Positions 15,486 to 23,369 of a stretch of 64,000 bases of DNA are shown here, in pieces. Within the stretch, counting starts at the first letter, position 1; each line of letters opens with the position of its first letter. This stretch comes from an uncultured Eubacteriales bacterium (lineage in GTDB: Bacteria; Bacillota; Clostridia; Christensenellales; Aristaeellaceae), in contig UQNN01000001.1 of NCBI GenBank assembly GCA_900542445.1, forward strand, positions 338,640-402,639, read 5' to 3'. A program made the translations under genes and the position numbers. The notes beneath the pieces were generated by a model. The model was given only the letters and a program-made list of their open reading frames with translations, ran no database searches and was not told the origin of the DNA.

Positions 15486-15516
15486 GCCGCATCCTCCCCG
15501 CCGTCCGTGTCCTTAC

Positions 15517-15540
15517 AATCTATGAACGTCTATCCGGCCG
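15517..15540 (-). promoter_or_regulatory. possible SigE-like promoter of spoIIP
   Basis: On the minus strand CATAGATT (15517-15524) resembles the SigE -10 CATACAnT, with a partial -35 match (GTCATG) about 15 bp upstream. spoIIP is a known SigE target in Bacillus. Weak evidence. Confidence 0.3.
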
Positions 15541-15622
15541 CATGACATCGGTTTGAGCCCCATCTGCCAGCGTTGGCAAATGGCAAAACCGCGTGCATGC
15601 GGTCAACCTCTCATACGGCAAA

Positions 15623-15651
15623 AGCGACGCTCCCGCTTTGGAAGCGCCGCT
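15623..15651 (-). terminator. terminator of the Cys-rich coat-like gene
   Basis: Imperfect 12-bp stem AGCGGCGCTTCC/GGGAGCGTCGCT on the minus strand followed by TTTT, about 30 bases after the stop codon. Confidence 0.6.
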
Positions 15652-15682
15652 CTTTCTCGCGTTTTTAAAAAACGGTTCGCCT

Positions 15683-16513
15683 TTAACGTTTGCAGCCGCA
15701 CCCGCATGCGCCGACACAGCCCACGCCAGCCGTCGCAGACGCACACCCCAGCCCCGTAGAGCTGGTATAATTGCCGCATGTGCAGCTGACGTTCCGCGCG
15801 CGAAGCGAATCCTCGTCGCAGATCGTCTGCGGGAAAAGCGGGAGGGAGAAAAACTCATCGCACACCGAATCCGCAAACTCTTCACACGGCGGCACTTCGC
15901 AGTAGCCATAGCTCGGCACAAGAATCTCCACCTTAGCCAGCACCTTGAGCACGACGGTCACGCAGATTTCCAGTTCAAACACATTGTTGCGCAGATATGT
16001 ACCGGATACGCAGATCGCGGAAACCATCGATTCAATGTTATAGGGCACGATGGATTCATCCGGAATGGAGAGCAGCACATCGCGATCCACCGTCACCATG
16101 CCCCGGCCAATGTATTCCCGGCAGGACGCATCCGTAAACAGGATGTCGATGGGCACGTCGATCTGGCAGCGCACGCGGCCAAAGCACGGCCTGTCGCACA
16201 GGCGTTCCACCGACAGATTGCGAATCACGCCCTCCGTCGAGGTCGAGCGGCAGCTTTCAAAGGTGATCGGCATGTTCGGCTGGGTGCTGGCGTTCTCCTG
16301 CGGGTCGCAGTTCGACCCGTTTCCGGTGGGCACGAGGCCGTAGCTGAGCAGCGTCACCTTCTGCTCCTTGAGCTGCTCCTGCATCAGGCAGCTGTCGTAG
16401 ACGCGCTGCACCTGAATGCAGATTTTTTCGTTCAGGCCGCTGAGCACTTCGTTGCCGTTCAGGCTGCACGGACAATGCGTCGAGCCACTGTTTTTATAGC
16501 TGTAAAAAGACAT
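15683..16513 (-). CDS. Cys-rich spore-coat-like protein, unknown
   Basis: 276-residue protein with about 25 Cys, many in a C-terminal tail rich in Cys and Gly that ends CGCGCKR. The middle part is rich in hydrophobic beta-type segments (CRSTSTEGVIRNL, RCQIDVPIDILF, CVTVVLKVLAKVEILVPSYGYCE) without a membrane anchor or signal peptide. I recognise a general type of clostridial protein of unknown function with an EKICIQVQRVYDSCL-like segment near residue 25; I do not know a characterised homologue. The Cys-rich make-up and SigK-like promoter suggest a cross-linked spore coat or exosporium protein; this is inference. Start at 16513 follows AAGGAGG. Confidence 0.8.
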   Translation of the reverse strand: MSFYSYKNSGSTHCPCSLNGNEVLSGLNEKICIQVQRVYDSCLMQEQLKEQKVTLLSYGLVPTGNGSNCDPQENASTQPNMPITFESCRSTSTEGVIRNLSVERLCDRPCFGRVRCQIDVPIDILFTDASCREYIGRGMVTVDRDVLLSIPDESIVPYNIESMVSAICVSGTYLRNNVFELEICVTVVLKVLAKVEILVPSYGYCEVPPCEEFADSVCDEFFSLPLFPQTICDEDSLRARNVSCTCGNYTSSTGLGCASATAGVGCVGACGCGCKR

Positions 16514-16564
16514 AAAACACACGCCTCCTTGGGCTGGTCTCATGAGGAAAACTCCTCACGATTC

Positions 16565-16591
16565 CACGTTATGCCCATGCGGGAGGCGTGT
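16565..16591 (-). promoter_or_regulatory. possible SigK-like promoter of the Cys-rich gene
   Basis: On the minus strand AC (16590-16591) and CATAACGTG (16565-16573) are 16 bp apart, close to the SigK pattern AC-N16/17-CATANNNTA with one mismatch at the last base. The same pattern is seen upstream of the other Cys-rich gene at 47919. Confidence 0.4.
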
Positions 16592-16597
16592 GCGTGA

Positions 16598-17647
16598 TTA
16601 TGCGCTGTGCTTTTTTTCTTCGTCGCGCTGCTGAATGCGCTTGAGCTGCTCAAACGGCCCCTTGTGCCTTCTGGACGCGGCGGTCGGGTTGTTGCGCAGC
16701 GCATGCTCGGCGCGCAGCAGACGGCGCTCGCGGGTCTTGCGCAGTTCCTCGCTCTGGCGGTCGTATTTTGCCTTCGCTTCTTCGACCTCTTTGCGAAGCG
16801 CGCTGACATCCGGCAGATAGCTGGCCGCTTCGTTGAGAATGCGCTCAAAGTTGGCAAAGCGCTCCTTCGCGCCGTCTTCGAGGCTCAGACGCTTCTGATC
16901 CATCATCTCGCGGACGCGGTCGCGCGCGGCGGTTACGCGCTTGGCATTAGCGGCAAATTCTTCCTGCTTGCTGTCCACATGGGCGGCAAAATCGCGGATC
17001 ATGCCGCTGACATGTTCGTTGATGGAATCCAGCCCTCCGTGCAGGGCTTGCAGCTCCTTGGCGTAGCGCTCCATGGATTCCAGCAAGGCGCGCAGATCGA
17101 GGGCGCGGCGGACGGCAAAGCCGGTATCCACCACGGCAAAGCCCACAAGCACCGCGGCCGCCGCATCCGCCATCGTCAGCGGAATCATGTAGATATAGTT
17201 CTTCACGAACGGGTTCACCACGCTGACGATGATAACGGAGAACACCGCCCACGTCGCCGCGGACAGCGCGCAGATGTAGCCGTTCAAGTTCAGCGGCCTC
17301 TGGGAATAATCCCAATAGCGCACGTGAAAAATCGATTCCATCAGAAAACCGGTCACATATTCCAGCAGCGAGGCCGCAATCGTGCCAACCAGCGCTACCA
17401 GCGCCATGTTGCCTTCCACCGGCACGCAGGTCAGCAGAATGCCGACCGCGCCAAAGCCGTAAATCGGCAGAATCGGCCCGAACAGAAAACCGCGGTTGAC
17501 AAACCGGCGCTCTTTCACCAGATAGAGAAAGACCTCCCAGCACCAGCCGCAGAAGCTATACAGGAAAAACAGCAAAACCCATTGGCTGACGCTGTATTCC
17601 TCCAGCAGCATCGCCTTAATTTGCTCCAGCAATTCATTCCCTCCCAT
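16598..17647 (-). CDS. CmpB-type putative ABC transporter permease with coiled-coil tail
   Basis: About 349-residue membrane protein of the ABC_trans_CmpB family (PF06541). Diagnostic is the N-terminal YSFCGWCWEVFLYLVKERRF, with FVNRGFLFGPILPIYGFG after it; about five membrane helices fill the first 190 residues. The C-terminal 150 residues are charged coiled coil (KRVTAARDRVREMMDQ, RKEVEEAKAKYDRQSEELRK), presumably cytoplasmic. Transport has not been shown for the family. Start is uncertain: ATG at 17647 has a weak ribosome binding site, while a TTG 12 bases downstream has GGGAGGG six bases before it. Stands alone between the Cys-rich gene and the MATE gene. Confidence 0.85.
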   Translation of the reverse strand: MGGNELLEQIKAMLLEEYSVSQWVLLFFLYSFCGWCWEVFLYLVKERRFVNRGFLFGPILPIYGFGAVGILLTCVPVEGNMALVALVGTIAASLLEYVTGFLMESIFHVRYWDYSQRPLNLNGYICALSAATWAVFSVIIVSVVNPFVKNYIYMIPLTMADAAAAVLVGFAVVDTGFAVRRALDLRALLESMERYAKELQALHGGLDSINEHVSGMIRDFAAHVDSKQEEFAANAKRVTAARDRVREMMDQKRLSLEDGAKERFANFERILNEAASYLPDVSALRKEVEEAKAKYDRQSEELRKTRERRLLRAEHALRNNPTAASRRHKGPFEQLKRIQQRDEEKKHSA

Positions 17648-17698
17648 GTTTCTCGCTGGATTAATTATACGATAATTCCCATTTTCTGTCAATCCGAC

Positions 17699-19075
17699 TT
17701 AAATTCTGGCCATGTTTTCCCACTTGCCCTTTTCAAAGCGCCAGGTATAGACCGCCGCGCGGAACAGCCAGTCCACCAGCATCGCAAACCACACGCCCAG
17801 CGCGCCGTAGCCCATCTTCACGCCGACGATATAGCTCAGCGCAATGCGGAAGCAGACCATCGAGCCGATGGAAAGCACCATCGTGAATTTGACGTCGTTC
17901 GCGGCGCGCAAGGCGTTGGGCATGGAGAGCGCCAGCGGCCAGAGCAGCATCGCAAAACCGTCGTGGATAAACACCAACTGCGTCGCCAGCTCGCGGGAAG
18001 CGAGCGAAAGCGTATACAGATTGAGAATCAGCGGCAGCGCGGCCAGCAGCACGACGTTGACCGCAACCATCATCGCGTATTCAATCTTGAGCAGCTTACG
18101 GGTGTAATAGCGCACCTGATCGTTGTCGTGCGCACCGACGCAGCGCCCCACGACCGTCAGAATCGCAAGGTTCATCGCCGCGCCTGCCAGCACGCCCACG
18201 CCGTCCAGATTGTTCGCCACGGCGTTAGCGGCAATCTGCACCGTGCCGAACGTGGAAATCATGCTGACGACGATGATGCGTCCCAGCTCGAAAATGCCGT
18301 TTTCAATGCCGCTGGGAATACCGATATAGAGAATCTGACCGACAAGCGTCGGCTGGAAGCACGTCATCTGATCGAGACGCACATACAGCTGACGGTGCTT
18401 GTTCAAGCTCAGGATGAACATCACCACCGCCGCCATCACGCGGGAAAGCAGCGTGGAAATCGCCGCGCCCGCAACGCCCCACTTCATGCCGAAGATGAGA
18501 ATGGAGTTGCCGACAAGGTTCATCACGTTCATACCGAGGGAAACCATCGTCGGCGTTCGGGAATCATTCATCGCGCGGAACAGCGCCGAGCTGGAATTGA
18601 ATGACGCGAGAAACGGGAAGCTGATCGCAGAGACCGTCAGATAGGTCAGCGCGGCGTCCATCACGTCCGCGTCGATCCGGCCGAACAGCAGCGAAAGCAA
18701 CGGCTTTCTCGCCACCAGCGACAGCACCGTAAACAGCAGCGCGCACACCGCCGTCACCACCATCAGCTGGCTGGAAGCCTCGCACGCCTTTTCCCTATCG
18801 CGATGGCCAAGATACTGCGACGCGATGACCGCGCCGCCCGTCGCCACCGCCGCGAAAATCGCGTTGATGAGCATGTTAATCATATCCACCAGCGACACAC
18901 CGGAAATCGCCGCCTCGCCCACGGAGGAAATCATCATCGTATCAGCCATGCCCACCGTGCGCACAAGCACCTGATCGATGACCAGCGGAATAATCAACCG
19001 CTTTAAATCCTCATTTGAAAACAGCAGCGTCCGTCCGCTGTCCAGAATTTTCTTTTTCAGTTGTTTTTCCGTCAT
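17699..19075 (-). CDS. MATE family efflux transporter
   Basis: 458-residue inner-membrane protein with twelve predicted helices in two homologous halves, as in MATE exporters, which expel cationic drugs or metabolites using a Na+ or H+ gradient. Typical segments are IIPLVIDQVLVRTVGMADTMM near the N-terminus and AISGVSLVDMINMLINAIF after it; the second half begins around MTCFQPTLVGQILYIGIPSG. The substrate cannot be told. Its ribosome binding site AAGGAG is the end of a dispersed palindromic repeat at 19084-19132. No regulator lies next to it. Confidence 0.93.
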   Translation of the reverse strand: MTEKQLKKKILDSGRTLLFSNEDLKRLIIPLVIDQVLVRTVGMADTMMISSVGEAAISGVSLVDMINMLINAIFAAVATGGAVIASQYLGHRDREKACEASSQLMVVTAVCALLFTVLSLVARKPLLSLLFGRIDADVMDAALTYLTVSAISFPFLASFNSSSALFRAMNDSRTPTMVSLGMNVMNLVGNSILIFGMKWGVAGAAISTLLSRVMAAVVMFILSLNKHRQLYVRLDQMTCFQPTLVGQILYIGIPSGIENGIFELGRIIVVSMISTFGTVQIAANAVANNLDGVGVLAGAAMNLAILTVVGRCVGAHDNDQVRYYTRKLLKIEYAMMVAVNVVLLAALPLILNLYTLSLASRELATQLVFIHDGFAMLLWPLALSMPNALRAANDVKFTMVLSIGSMVCFRIALSYIVGVKMGYGALGVWFAMLVDWLFRAAVYTWRFEKGKWENMARI

Positions 19076-19083
19076 AAGCTTTA

Positions 19084-19132
19084 ACTCCTTCCGTCACGCC
19101 TACGGCGCGCCACCTTCCTCAAAGAGGGAGGC
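19084..19132. repeat. palindromic repeat module, copy at the MATE gene start
   Basis: ACTCCTTCCGTCACGC...CTCAAAGAGGGAGGC, a close relative of the module at 4935-4983. Its left end, read on the minus strand, is GGAAGGAGT and lies 9 bases before the MATE ATG, so the repeat supplies the Shine-Dalgarno sequence. Confidence 0.85.
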
Positions 19133-19285
19133 TTTTGGCTTTAAGCAACAATAAGTACGCAAATCAAGGCTTCCGCTTTGAAAGCATGAAGCTTGCTCAG
19201 AGCAAAAAGAAATACGCTAACCCGACTCGGAAAGCGTATCCCTATTATATACGAACCTTTATCGCGCTTTCAAGCGCAGAAATTA

Positions 19286-19306
19286 CCAGATTTCATCTGG
19301 TTTTTT
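19286..19306 (+). terminator. small hairpin with T-run beyond the ZorAB-like operon
   Basis: CCAGAT-TTC-ATCTGG followed by TTTTTT in the plus direction. On the minus strand, where the operon ends, the U-run is weak (TAATTT). It may still act as the operon's terminator hairpin. Confidence 0.4.
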
Positions 19307-19311
19307 CTTTG

Positions 19312-19818
19312 TCAAGCGATGGACACGTCAAAGACGATCTTCCGTCCGAACACATAGCAGGTCACGCGAAGCGTCCGCGCGGTATCGGCCTGTTCTTCCT
19401 CGTCTGTGCGTCTGAGCACGGTCAGCTGCATATCGCCCACGCTGCCCGCCGCCAACGCGTGGCGGCTGTCATCCGGCAGAGCCAGCACGTCGCCGTCCTT
19501 CGGCTCGACCAGCTCCATGGAAATCCATTCCGCCGGGAAAAAGCCTTTGTTTTGCAGCCGAACGGTATAGGTCACAAAGGCGCAGTCTTCCGCGCGCAGA
19601 TCGTCCGTTCCGCCAAAGATTCTGCCGCCGAACGTGCCGTTTTCCAGCCGCGTAACCATGTCGTCAAACGTATCCGCCACGCTCTGCGCTTCCGTCACGT
19701 TCGCCGCCGTCTGCACCACCTGCGGCGCAAGCGTGTTGATGCCGTACAGCACCGCGCCCGCGCCCGCGATTGTTGCCACCAGCGCCAGAATCGCCAGAAT
19801 TTTCATGAATCTGCCCAC
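19312..19818 (-). CDS. small membrane-anchored protein of the ZorAB-like operon, unknown
   Basis: 168-residue protein with one N-terminal membrane helix (about 5-28, ILAILALVATIAGAGAVLYGI) and a likely extracytoplasmic beta-rich domain (FVTYTVRLQNKGFFPAEWISMEL to VTCYVFGRKIVFDVSI). No family recognised; the domain resembles generic immunoglobulin-like or DUF-type folds. It is the last gene of a three-gene operon with a MotA/ZorA-like and a MotB/ZorB-like protein; its GTG start begins one base after the stop of the MotB-like gene with GGGG upstream, so translation is coupled. An accessory part of that complex is the likely role. Confidence 0.75.
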   Translation of the reverse strand: MGRFMKILAILALVATIAGAGAVLYGINTLAPQVVQTAANVTEAQSVADTFDDMVTRLENGTFGGRIFGGTDDLRAEDCAFVTYTVRLQNKGFFPAEWISMELVEPKDGDVLALPDDSRHALAAGSVGDMQLTVLRRTDEEEQADTARTLRVTCYVFGRKIVFDVSIA

Positions 19819-19819
19819 G

Positions 19820-20758
19820 TTATTCCCCCTGTGCGCTGCCTTCCAGAATCGCGCTCATCTGATCGATCATGTCGGAATCCTTCATGCGGAACTTGATGAC
19901 CACGCGGCGGGAAGCATCCATGTTCACCGTGCCATCCGCGTTATAGATCGGGTCTGCGTCCGCGCGGCCGTTCGCCGTCAGAATGGATTTGAACGTCTCC
20001 TTATCCGCATCGCTCAGGCCCGTCATTTCGTCGCTCAGGCAGTAGGTCGCCACAGCCAGCGCGCGCTGCTGCGACAGCGCCAAATTGTTGAGGTACTGGC
20101 CCGTGGTATCAGTATGTCCCTCAACGATGATTTCACCCACATAATCCCGATATTCGTCGCTGAGCAGCGTGTGAATATACACCGGAATGCAGGAGTTGAG
20201 CGCCGCTTTGCCCGCGTCCTTGATTTCATTTTTGCCCGTGTCAAAAAGAACGGAGCTTTCAAACGTCACCGCGCCGGTCTTTCTATCCACCGTCACGCGC
20301 TGGCCCACGTTGCTCAGGTTATCGCGCAGATCCTCGATGATCTGGCTTCTCAAGCCGACGAGCTTGTCAATCTGCGCCTGCTGGGCGGCCAGCAGCGCCG
20401 CCTGTTCTTCAATCTTGCTCTGCTGTAAAGAAAGGCTTTCCTGCGCGCTGGTGAGCGCCGTCCGGTTTTCGTCCAGCTCCTGCTGCTGCTGCTGCAAGGC
20501 GAGCGTCGTCGCGGCCAGCAGTTCTTCTTTATCCTTCAGCTCGGCCTCCTGATCGATGAGCAGGCTCTGCTGGGTGGAAAGCTGCGCCTCCTTGGTTTGC
20601 AGCTCAACCGTCTTTTTCTGCTGCAAATCCACCAGCTGATACACCGCCGCGAACAGAATCAGCGCAAAGACGAACAGCATGCCCGCCATCATGTCCGAAT
20701 ACGACGTCCAATAGCTGTTGTCGCCGCCGCGCTGCCGCGTCTTTTTTCCCGGCCGCAT
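19820..20758 (-). CDS. MotB/ZorB-like OmpA-domain protein
   Basis: 312-residue protein. The N-terminus SYWTSYSDMMAGMLFVFALILF is a single membrane helix with the Asp (about 22) that in MotB and ZorB takes part in ion flow. A long Gln-rich coiled coil follows (about 45-150), then an OmpA/MotB peptidoglycan-binding domain with LFDTGKNEIKDAG and VEGHTDTTGQYLNNLALSQQRA. It should pair with the MotA-like channel protein encoded four bases upstream. In phage defence Zorya systems ZorB has this architecture; in this operon no ZorC, ZorD or ZorE gene is found. No flagellar genes are nearby. Confidence 0.9.
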   Translation of the reverse strand: MRPGKKTRQRGGDNSYWTSYSDMMAGMLFVFALILFAAVYQLVDLQQKKTVELQTKEAQLSTQQSLLIDQEAELKDKEELLAATTLALQQQQQELDENRTALTSAQESLSLQQSKIEEQAALLAAQQAQIDKLVGLRSQIIEDLRDNLSNVGQRVTVDRKTGAVTFESSVLFDTGKNEIKDAGKAALNSCIPVYIHTLLSDEYRDYVGEIIVEGHTDTTGQYLNNLALSQQRALAVATYCLSDEMTGLSDADKETFKSILTANGRADADPIYNADGTVNMDASRRVVIKFRMKDSDMIDQMSAILEGSAQGE

Positions 20759-20761
20759 GGC

Positions 20762-22321
20762 TTACTCCTTTCCGTCCGCCGTCTGGCTCAGCTTCTCCAT
20801 CGCCTTTTGCAGCCGCACAAGCGCGGTCACAAACTGATCGACCTGCTCGGCGTAACGGTCGCGGCTCTGGCTGAGCAGCTGCGGCATGCTGCGGGTCATC
20901 TCGCGCATGGAATCCAGCGTCTCGTTAAGCTGATGGATGGAGGAAGAAATGCTCTCGTCAAACAGTGCGGTCGTGCGCGCAAGATTCTCCTGTGTCTGCC
21001 GGGTGAACTGCTCGTATGCGCCGGAGAGCGTCTGGCTGCCCTCGTGCATCTCGGCCACAACGCGATCCATCTCCTTGCCGGTGATGCGCGTCTGCTCCTG
21101 CGCGCTGGCGAGGAAGCGATCCGTCCACGCGGTATACTGCTGGGAAGCCGCCGTAAGCGCCGCCTGGTATTCCTGCAATTTCGCCAGATAGAGCGCCTGC
21201 TGGCCGCTGGTCTTGCCCATCGCCTCCAGCAACTCGATGGTCTTGCGGTTGGTGTCGTCCACCTGTGCGCGGGAGGCGTCCATATCCGCCACATACGCGC
21301 GGAAATGCTCCAACACGCCCTGAGAAAGCTGGTGCATGTTGACCACGTCCTGCGTCATCTGGCCGATGGCTTCGGTCGCGGCACGCAGCTCCTGCTGGGT
21401 CTTCTGCTGTTCCGCGCCCGTATCGGCAAGCACCTGCCGCAGATGGTCAAACTCATTGCCCAGCGCGACGTTCATCCGCTGAACGAAGACCTGCGCAATC
21501 CGGTCCACGCCCTCTACCTGCGCCTGTGTCGCCGCGAGGATAAAGTTATCCATCGAGCGCTGCACGGGCAGCATTGCGCGCATGATGCTCTGCTCCATCT
21601 GCACAGCCATCTTCTGGCTCATGTCCTCCACCGCCTGGCGGATGTAGGCCGTCTGCTCCTGCTGAAGGGCGAGCATGGCCGTGTCTTCCGAAACAGGCTT
21701 GGGCATGGCGTACAGGCTGAACACCTCGCAGAAACGGTCGATCGCCTTCTGGCACTTGTCTGTCGCGCGGTTGTTGAGCAGGTTAAACAGCAACGAACCG
21801 CACACGCCCGCAATGGAGGTCAGGAACGCCGTGCTCATGCCGCGGATGAGCTGATCCATCGCCGTCAGCACGACTTCGGTATCCGCGCCCGTCAGACTCA
21901 GCCCGGACAGGCCCATCACCAGACCGAGGAACGTGCCGAGGATGCCCAGCGAAGTCATCACGCCCGGCGCAAGCCCCGCGAAGCCCGTGCTCCCCAGCGC
22001 ATAAATCACCGTGTCCTCGTTGATGTACTGCGTCACGTCGCAGGTTTCGCCGTGCGCGTCGCGCATTTCGGCGTTCTGCAAAAAATCCGCCCATGTCGCG
22101 GAAAGGGAATCGCCGAGGAAGTGCATATCGTTCCACGACTTTTTTTCTTTGTTCTGCTTGCTTTCGGTGACGATGGTCCGCGCCGCGCGACGCAGTTTGG
22201 CCGCAACGCGGGAAAGCGGAAGCGTGCAGCGCAGCAGCGCCGTCGCCGCGACAATCACAATCGCCGCATAAATGACCATATCCACCGAGAAAAACTTTTT
22301 GAGAATCGTAAGTGCCTGCAT
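20762..22321 (-). CDS. MotA/TolQ/ExbB-type channel protein, ZorA-like, with coiled-coil tail
   Basis: 519-residue membrane protein. A first helix lies at about 14-32. The MotA/ExbB channel domain follows with PGVMTSLGILGTFLGLVMGL and AFLTSIAGVCGSLLFNLL, the two pore helices of this superfamily. The last 300 residues are Gln-rich coiled coil, like the cytoplasmic tail of ZorA. It should form a 5:2 ion-driven motor with the downstream OmpA-domain protein. Start at 22321 (MQALTIL) follows GGAGG; upstream Met codons lie in the promoter. Whether it works in phage defence or another envelope task is not known. Confidence 0.88.
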   Translation of the reverse strand: MQALTILKKFFSVDMVIYAAIVIVAATALLRCTLPLSRVAAKLRRAARTIVTESKQNKEKKSWNDMHFLGDSLSATWADFLQNAEMRDAHGETCDVTQYINEDTVIYALGSTGFAGLAPGVMTSLGILGTFLGLVMGLSGLSLTGADTEVVLTAMDQLIRGMSTAFLTSIAGVCGSLLFNLLNNRATDKCQKAIDRFCEVFSLYAMPKPVSEDTAMLALQQEQTAYIRQAVEDMSQKMAVQMEQSIMRAMLPVQRSMDNFILAATQAQVEGVDRIAQVFVQRMNVALGNEFDHLRQVLADTGAEQQKTQQELRAATEAIGQMTQDVVNMHQLSQGVLEHFRAYVADMDASRAQVDDTNRKTIELLEAMGKTSGQQALYLAKLQEYQAALTAASQQYTAWTDRFLASAQEQTRITGKEMDRVVAEMHEGSQTLSGAYEQFTRQTQENLARTTALFDESISSSIHQLNETLDSMREMTRSMPQLLSQSRDRYAEQVDQFVTALVRLQKAMEKLSQTADGKE

Positions 22322-22366
22322 ATCTGCTGTCCTCCAAAATGAAACCGAAGGAATCATGTTGCATCC

Positions 22367-22395
22367 ATTGTACCCGATTTTCACCGTTCTGTAAA
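22367..22395 (-). promoter_or_regulatory. SigA promoter of the ZorAB-like operon
   Basis: On the minus strand TTTACA (22390-22395) and TACAAT (22367-22372) with a 17-bp spacer, 46 bases before the start of the MotA/ZorA-like gene. Divergent from the marR promoter. Confidence 0.65.
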
Positions 22396-22519
22396 GCGAC
22401 GGGAAAACTTCTCATTCATTTCGTGTTGATTCTGCATTCAGAATTACCCGAAATGAAACATCTTTTTTATAACCATTTGCTGAAATCCAGAAATATTGTG
22501 TTTTCATCAAATTTTTTCC

Positions 22520-22548
22520 TTGCGAAATCAGCATCAAACGGTTAAAAT
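22520..22548 (+). promoter_or_regulatory. SigA promoter of the first marR gene
   Basis: TTGCGA (22520-22525) and TAAAAT (22543-22548) with a 17-bp spacer, about 70 bases before the marR start. Confidence 0.65.
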
Positions 22549-22574
22549 ATACATCGTTTGCATTTTGTAACCGT
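22538..22574. promoter_or_regulatory. possible MarR operator half-sites
   Basis: ACGGTTA (22538-22544) and TAACCGT (22568-22574) form a perfect 7-bp inverted repeat with a 23-base gap. The left arm overlaps the marR -10 box. Suggests autorepression by the adjacent MarR protein; unproven. Confidence 0.35.
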
Positions 22575-22618
22575 GTGATATGTACGGAATATAAGATTAG
22601 ATCAGGAGCGATCCCTTT

Positions 22619-23077
22619 ATGACCAAGAAACGCACGCTCGACCCCGAAATGATTGATTCTGTCGCTCAAAACATGTTCTATGCCCTGCCGCTGATTAAAA
22701 AGCGCCTGCTCCATATGGACATGGTTCAAAAGGAGCACGGCACGCCTCTCTCCCATGTGCAGGTGCTGGCCATGCTTCAGGACGTCGGCACGATGTCCGT
22801 CTCCGAGATTTCCCGTCGTCTGGGCATTGCCAAGCCGAACATCACGCCGCTGGTGGATCGCCTGTTCGAGGCGGGCTATGTCGATCGTCAGCACGACGAG
22901 AACGACCGCCGCGTGGTAAACATCGTGCTTCTGCCTGCCGGCATGGAGAAGCTGTCCGCCATCCGCGCAACTATCTCCCGCCAGATTCAGACGCAGGCGG
23001 AGGATCTTTCCCTCTCCGAATTCCGCGAGCTGCACGATTCGCTGGAAAGCGTCGTTCGCATTCTCTCCTCTCTGTAA
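22619..23077 (+). CDS. MarR family transcriptional regulator
   Basis: 152-residue winged-helix repressor. Recognition segment VSEISRRLGIAKPNITPLVDRL (about 60-82) and wing DRQHDENDRRVVNIVLLP (about 89-106) with the conserved DxRR are clear. Dimerisation helices lie at both ends. It diverges from the ZorAB-like operon, with about 300 bases between the starts, and may regulate itself or that operon; ligand unknown. Start at 22619 has AGGAG. A terminator follows directly, so it is monocistronic. Confidence 0.92.
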   Translation: MTKKRTLDPEMIDSVAQNMFYALPLIKKRLLHMDMVQKEHGTPLSHVQVLAMLQDVGTMSVSEISRRLGIAKPNITPLVDRLFEAGYVDRQHDENDRRVVNIVLLPAGMEKLSAIRATISRQIQTQAEDLSLSEFRELHDSLESVVRILSSL

Positions 23078-23087
23078 TGTATTGTCC

Positions 23088-23112
23088 GACCGCCTGATGG
23101 CGGTCTTTTTTT
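23088..23112 (+). terminator. terminator of the first marR gene
   Basis: GACCGCC-TGAT-GGCGGTC followed by seven T, 11 bases after the stop codon. Confidence 0.9.
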
Positions 23113-23270
23113 ACTCCTTCAGTCAAGCTTCCTCGGTGAGGGAGCCTTTGCGTATAAGTCTCGGCAGCATGAGGATGAAGTCTCTCGCTTAGAGAGACAT
23201 TTGAAATCGTCGCCGTCTGTGACGGATTCATTCGGTGAAAAACGCCGCAGGCGTGACGGAGGGAACTCGT
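23113..23270. repeat. MITE-like composite of the palindromic repeat
   Basis: Starts ACTCCTTCAGTCA and ends GTGACGGAGGGA, so its ends are inverted copies related to the outer part of the 49-bp module. About 158 bp long, without coding capacity. A degenerate CTCTCGCTTAGAGAG palindrome lies inside. It fills the spacer 23113-23369. Confidence 0.65.
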
Positions 23271-23369
23271 CCTTATAACGAATCCCTCCCTCTTTTTCTT
23301 CCCGATTTTTCCATTTTTCTTTCAAGCACAGCAAAAGCGGGAGCATTTCGCCCCCGCTTCATCTGTTTT

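Noticed and set aside
18803..19006. Possible small plus-strand gene inside the MATE gene
   Set aside because: Arg/His-rich shadow composition, no ribosome binding site.
17699..22321. Defence island around the ZorAB-like operon
   Set aside because: Flanking genes (MATE, MarR, exported proteins, SigG block) are not defence genes, and no ZorC, ZorD, ZorE, restriction or toxin gene is within 10 kb.
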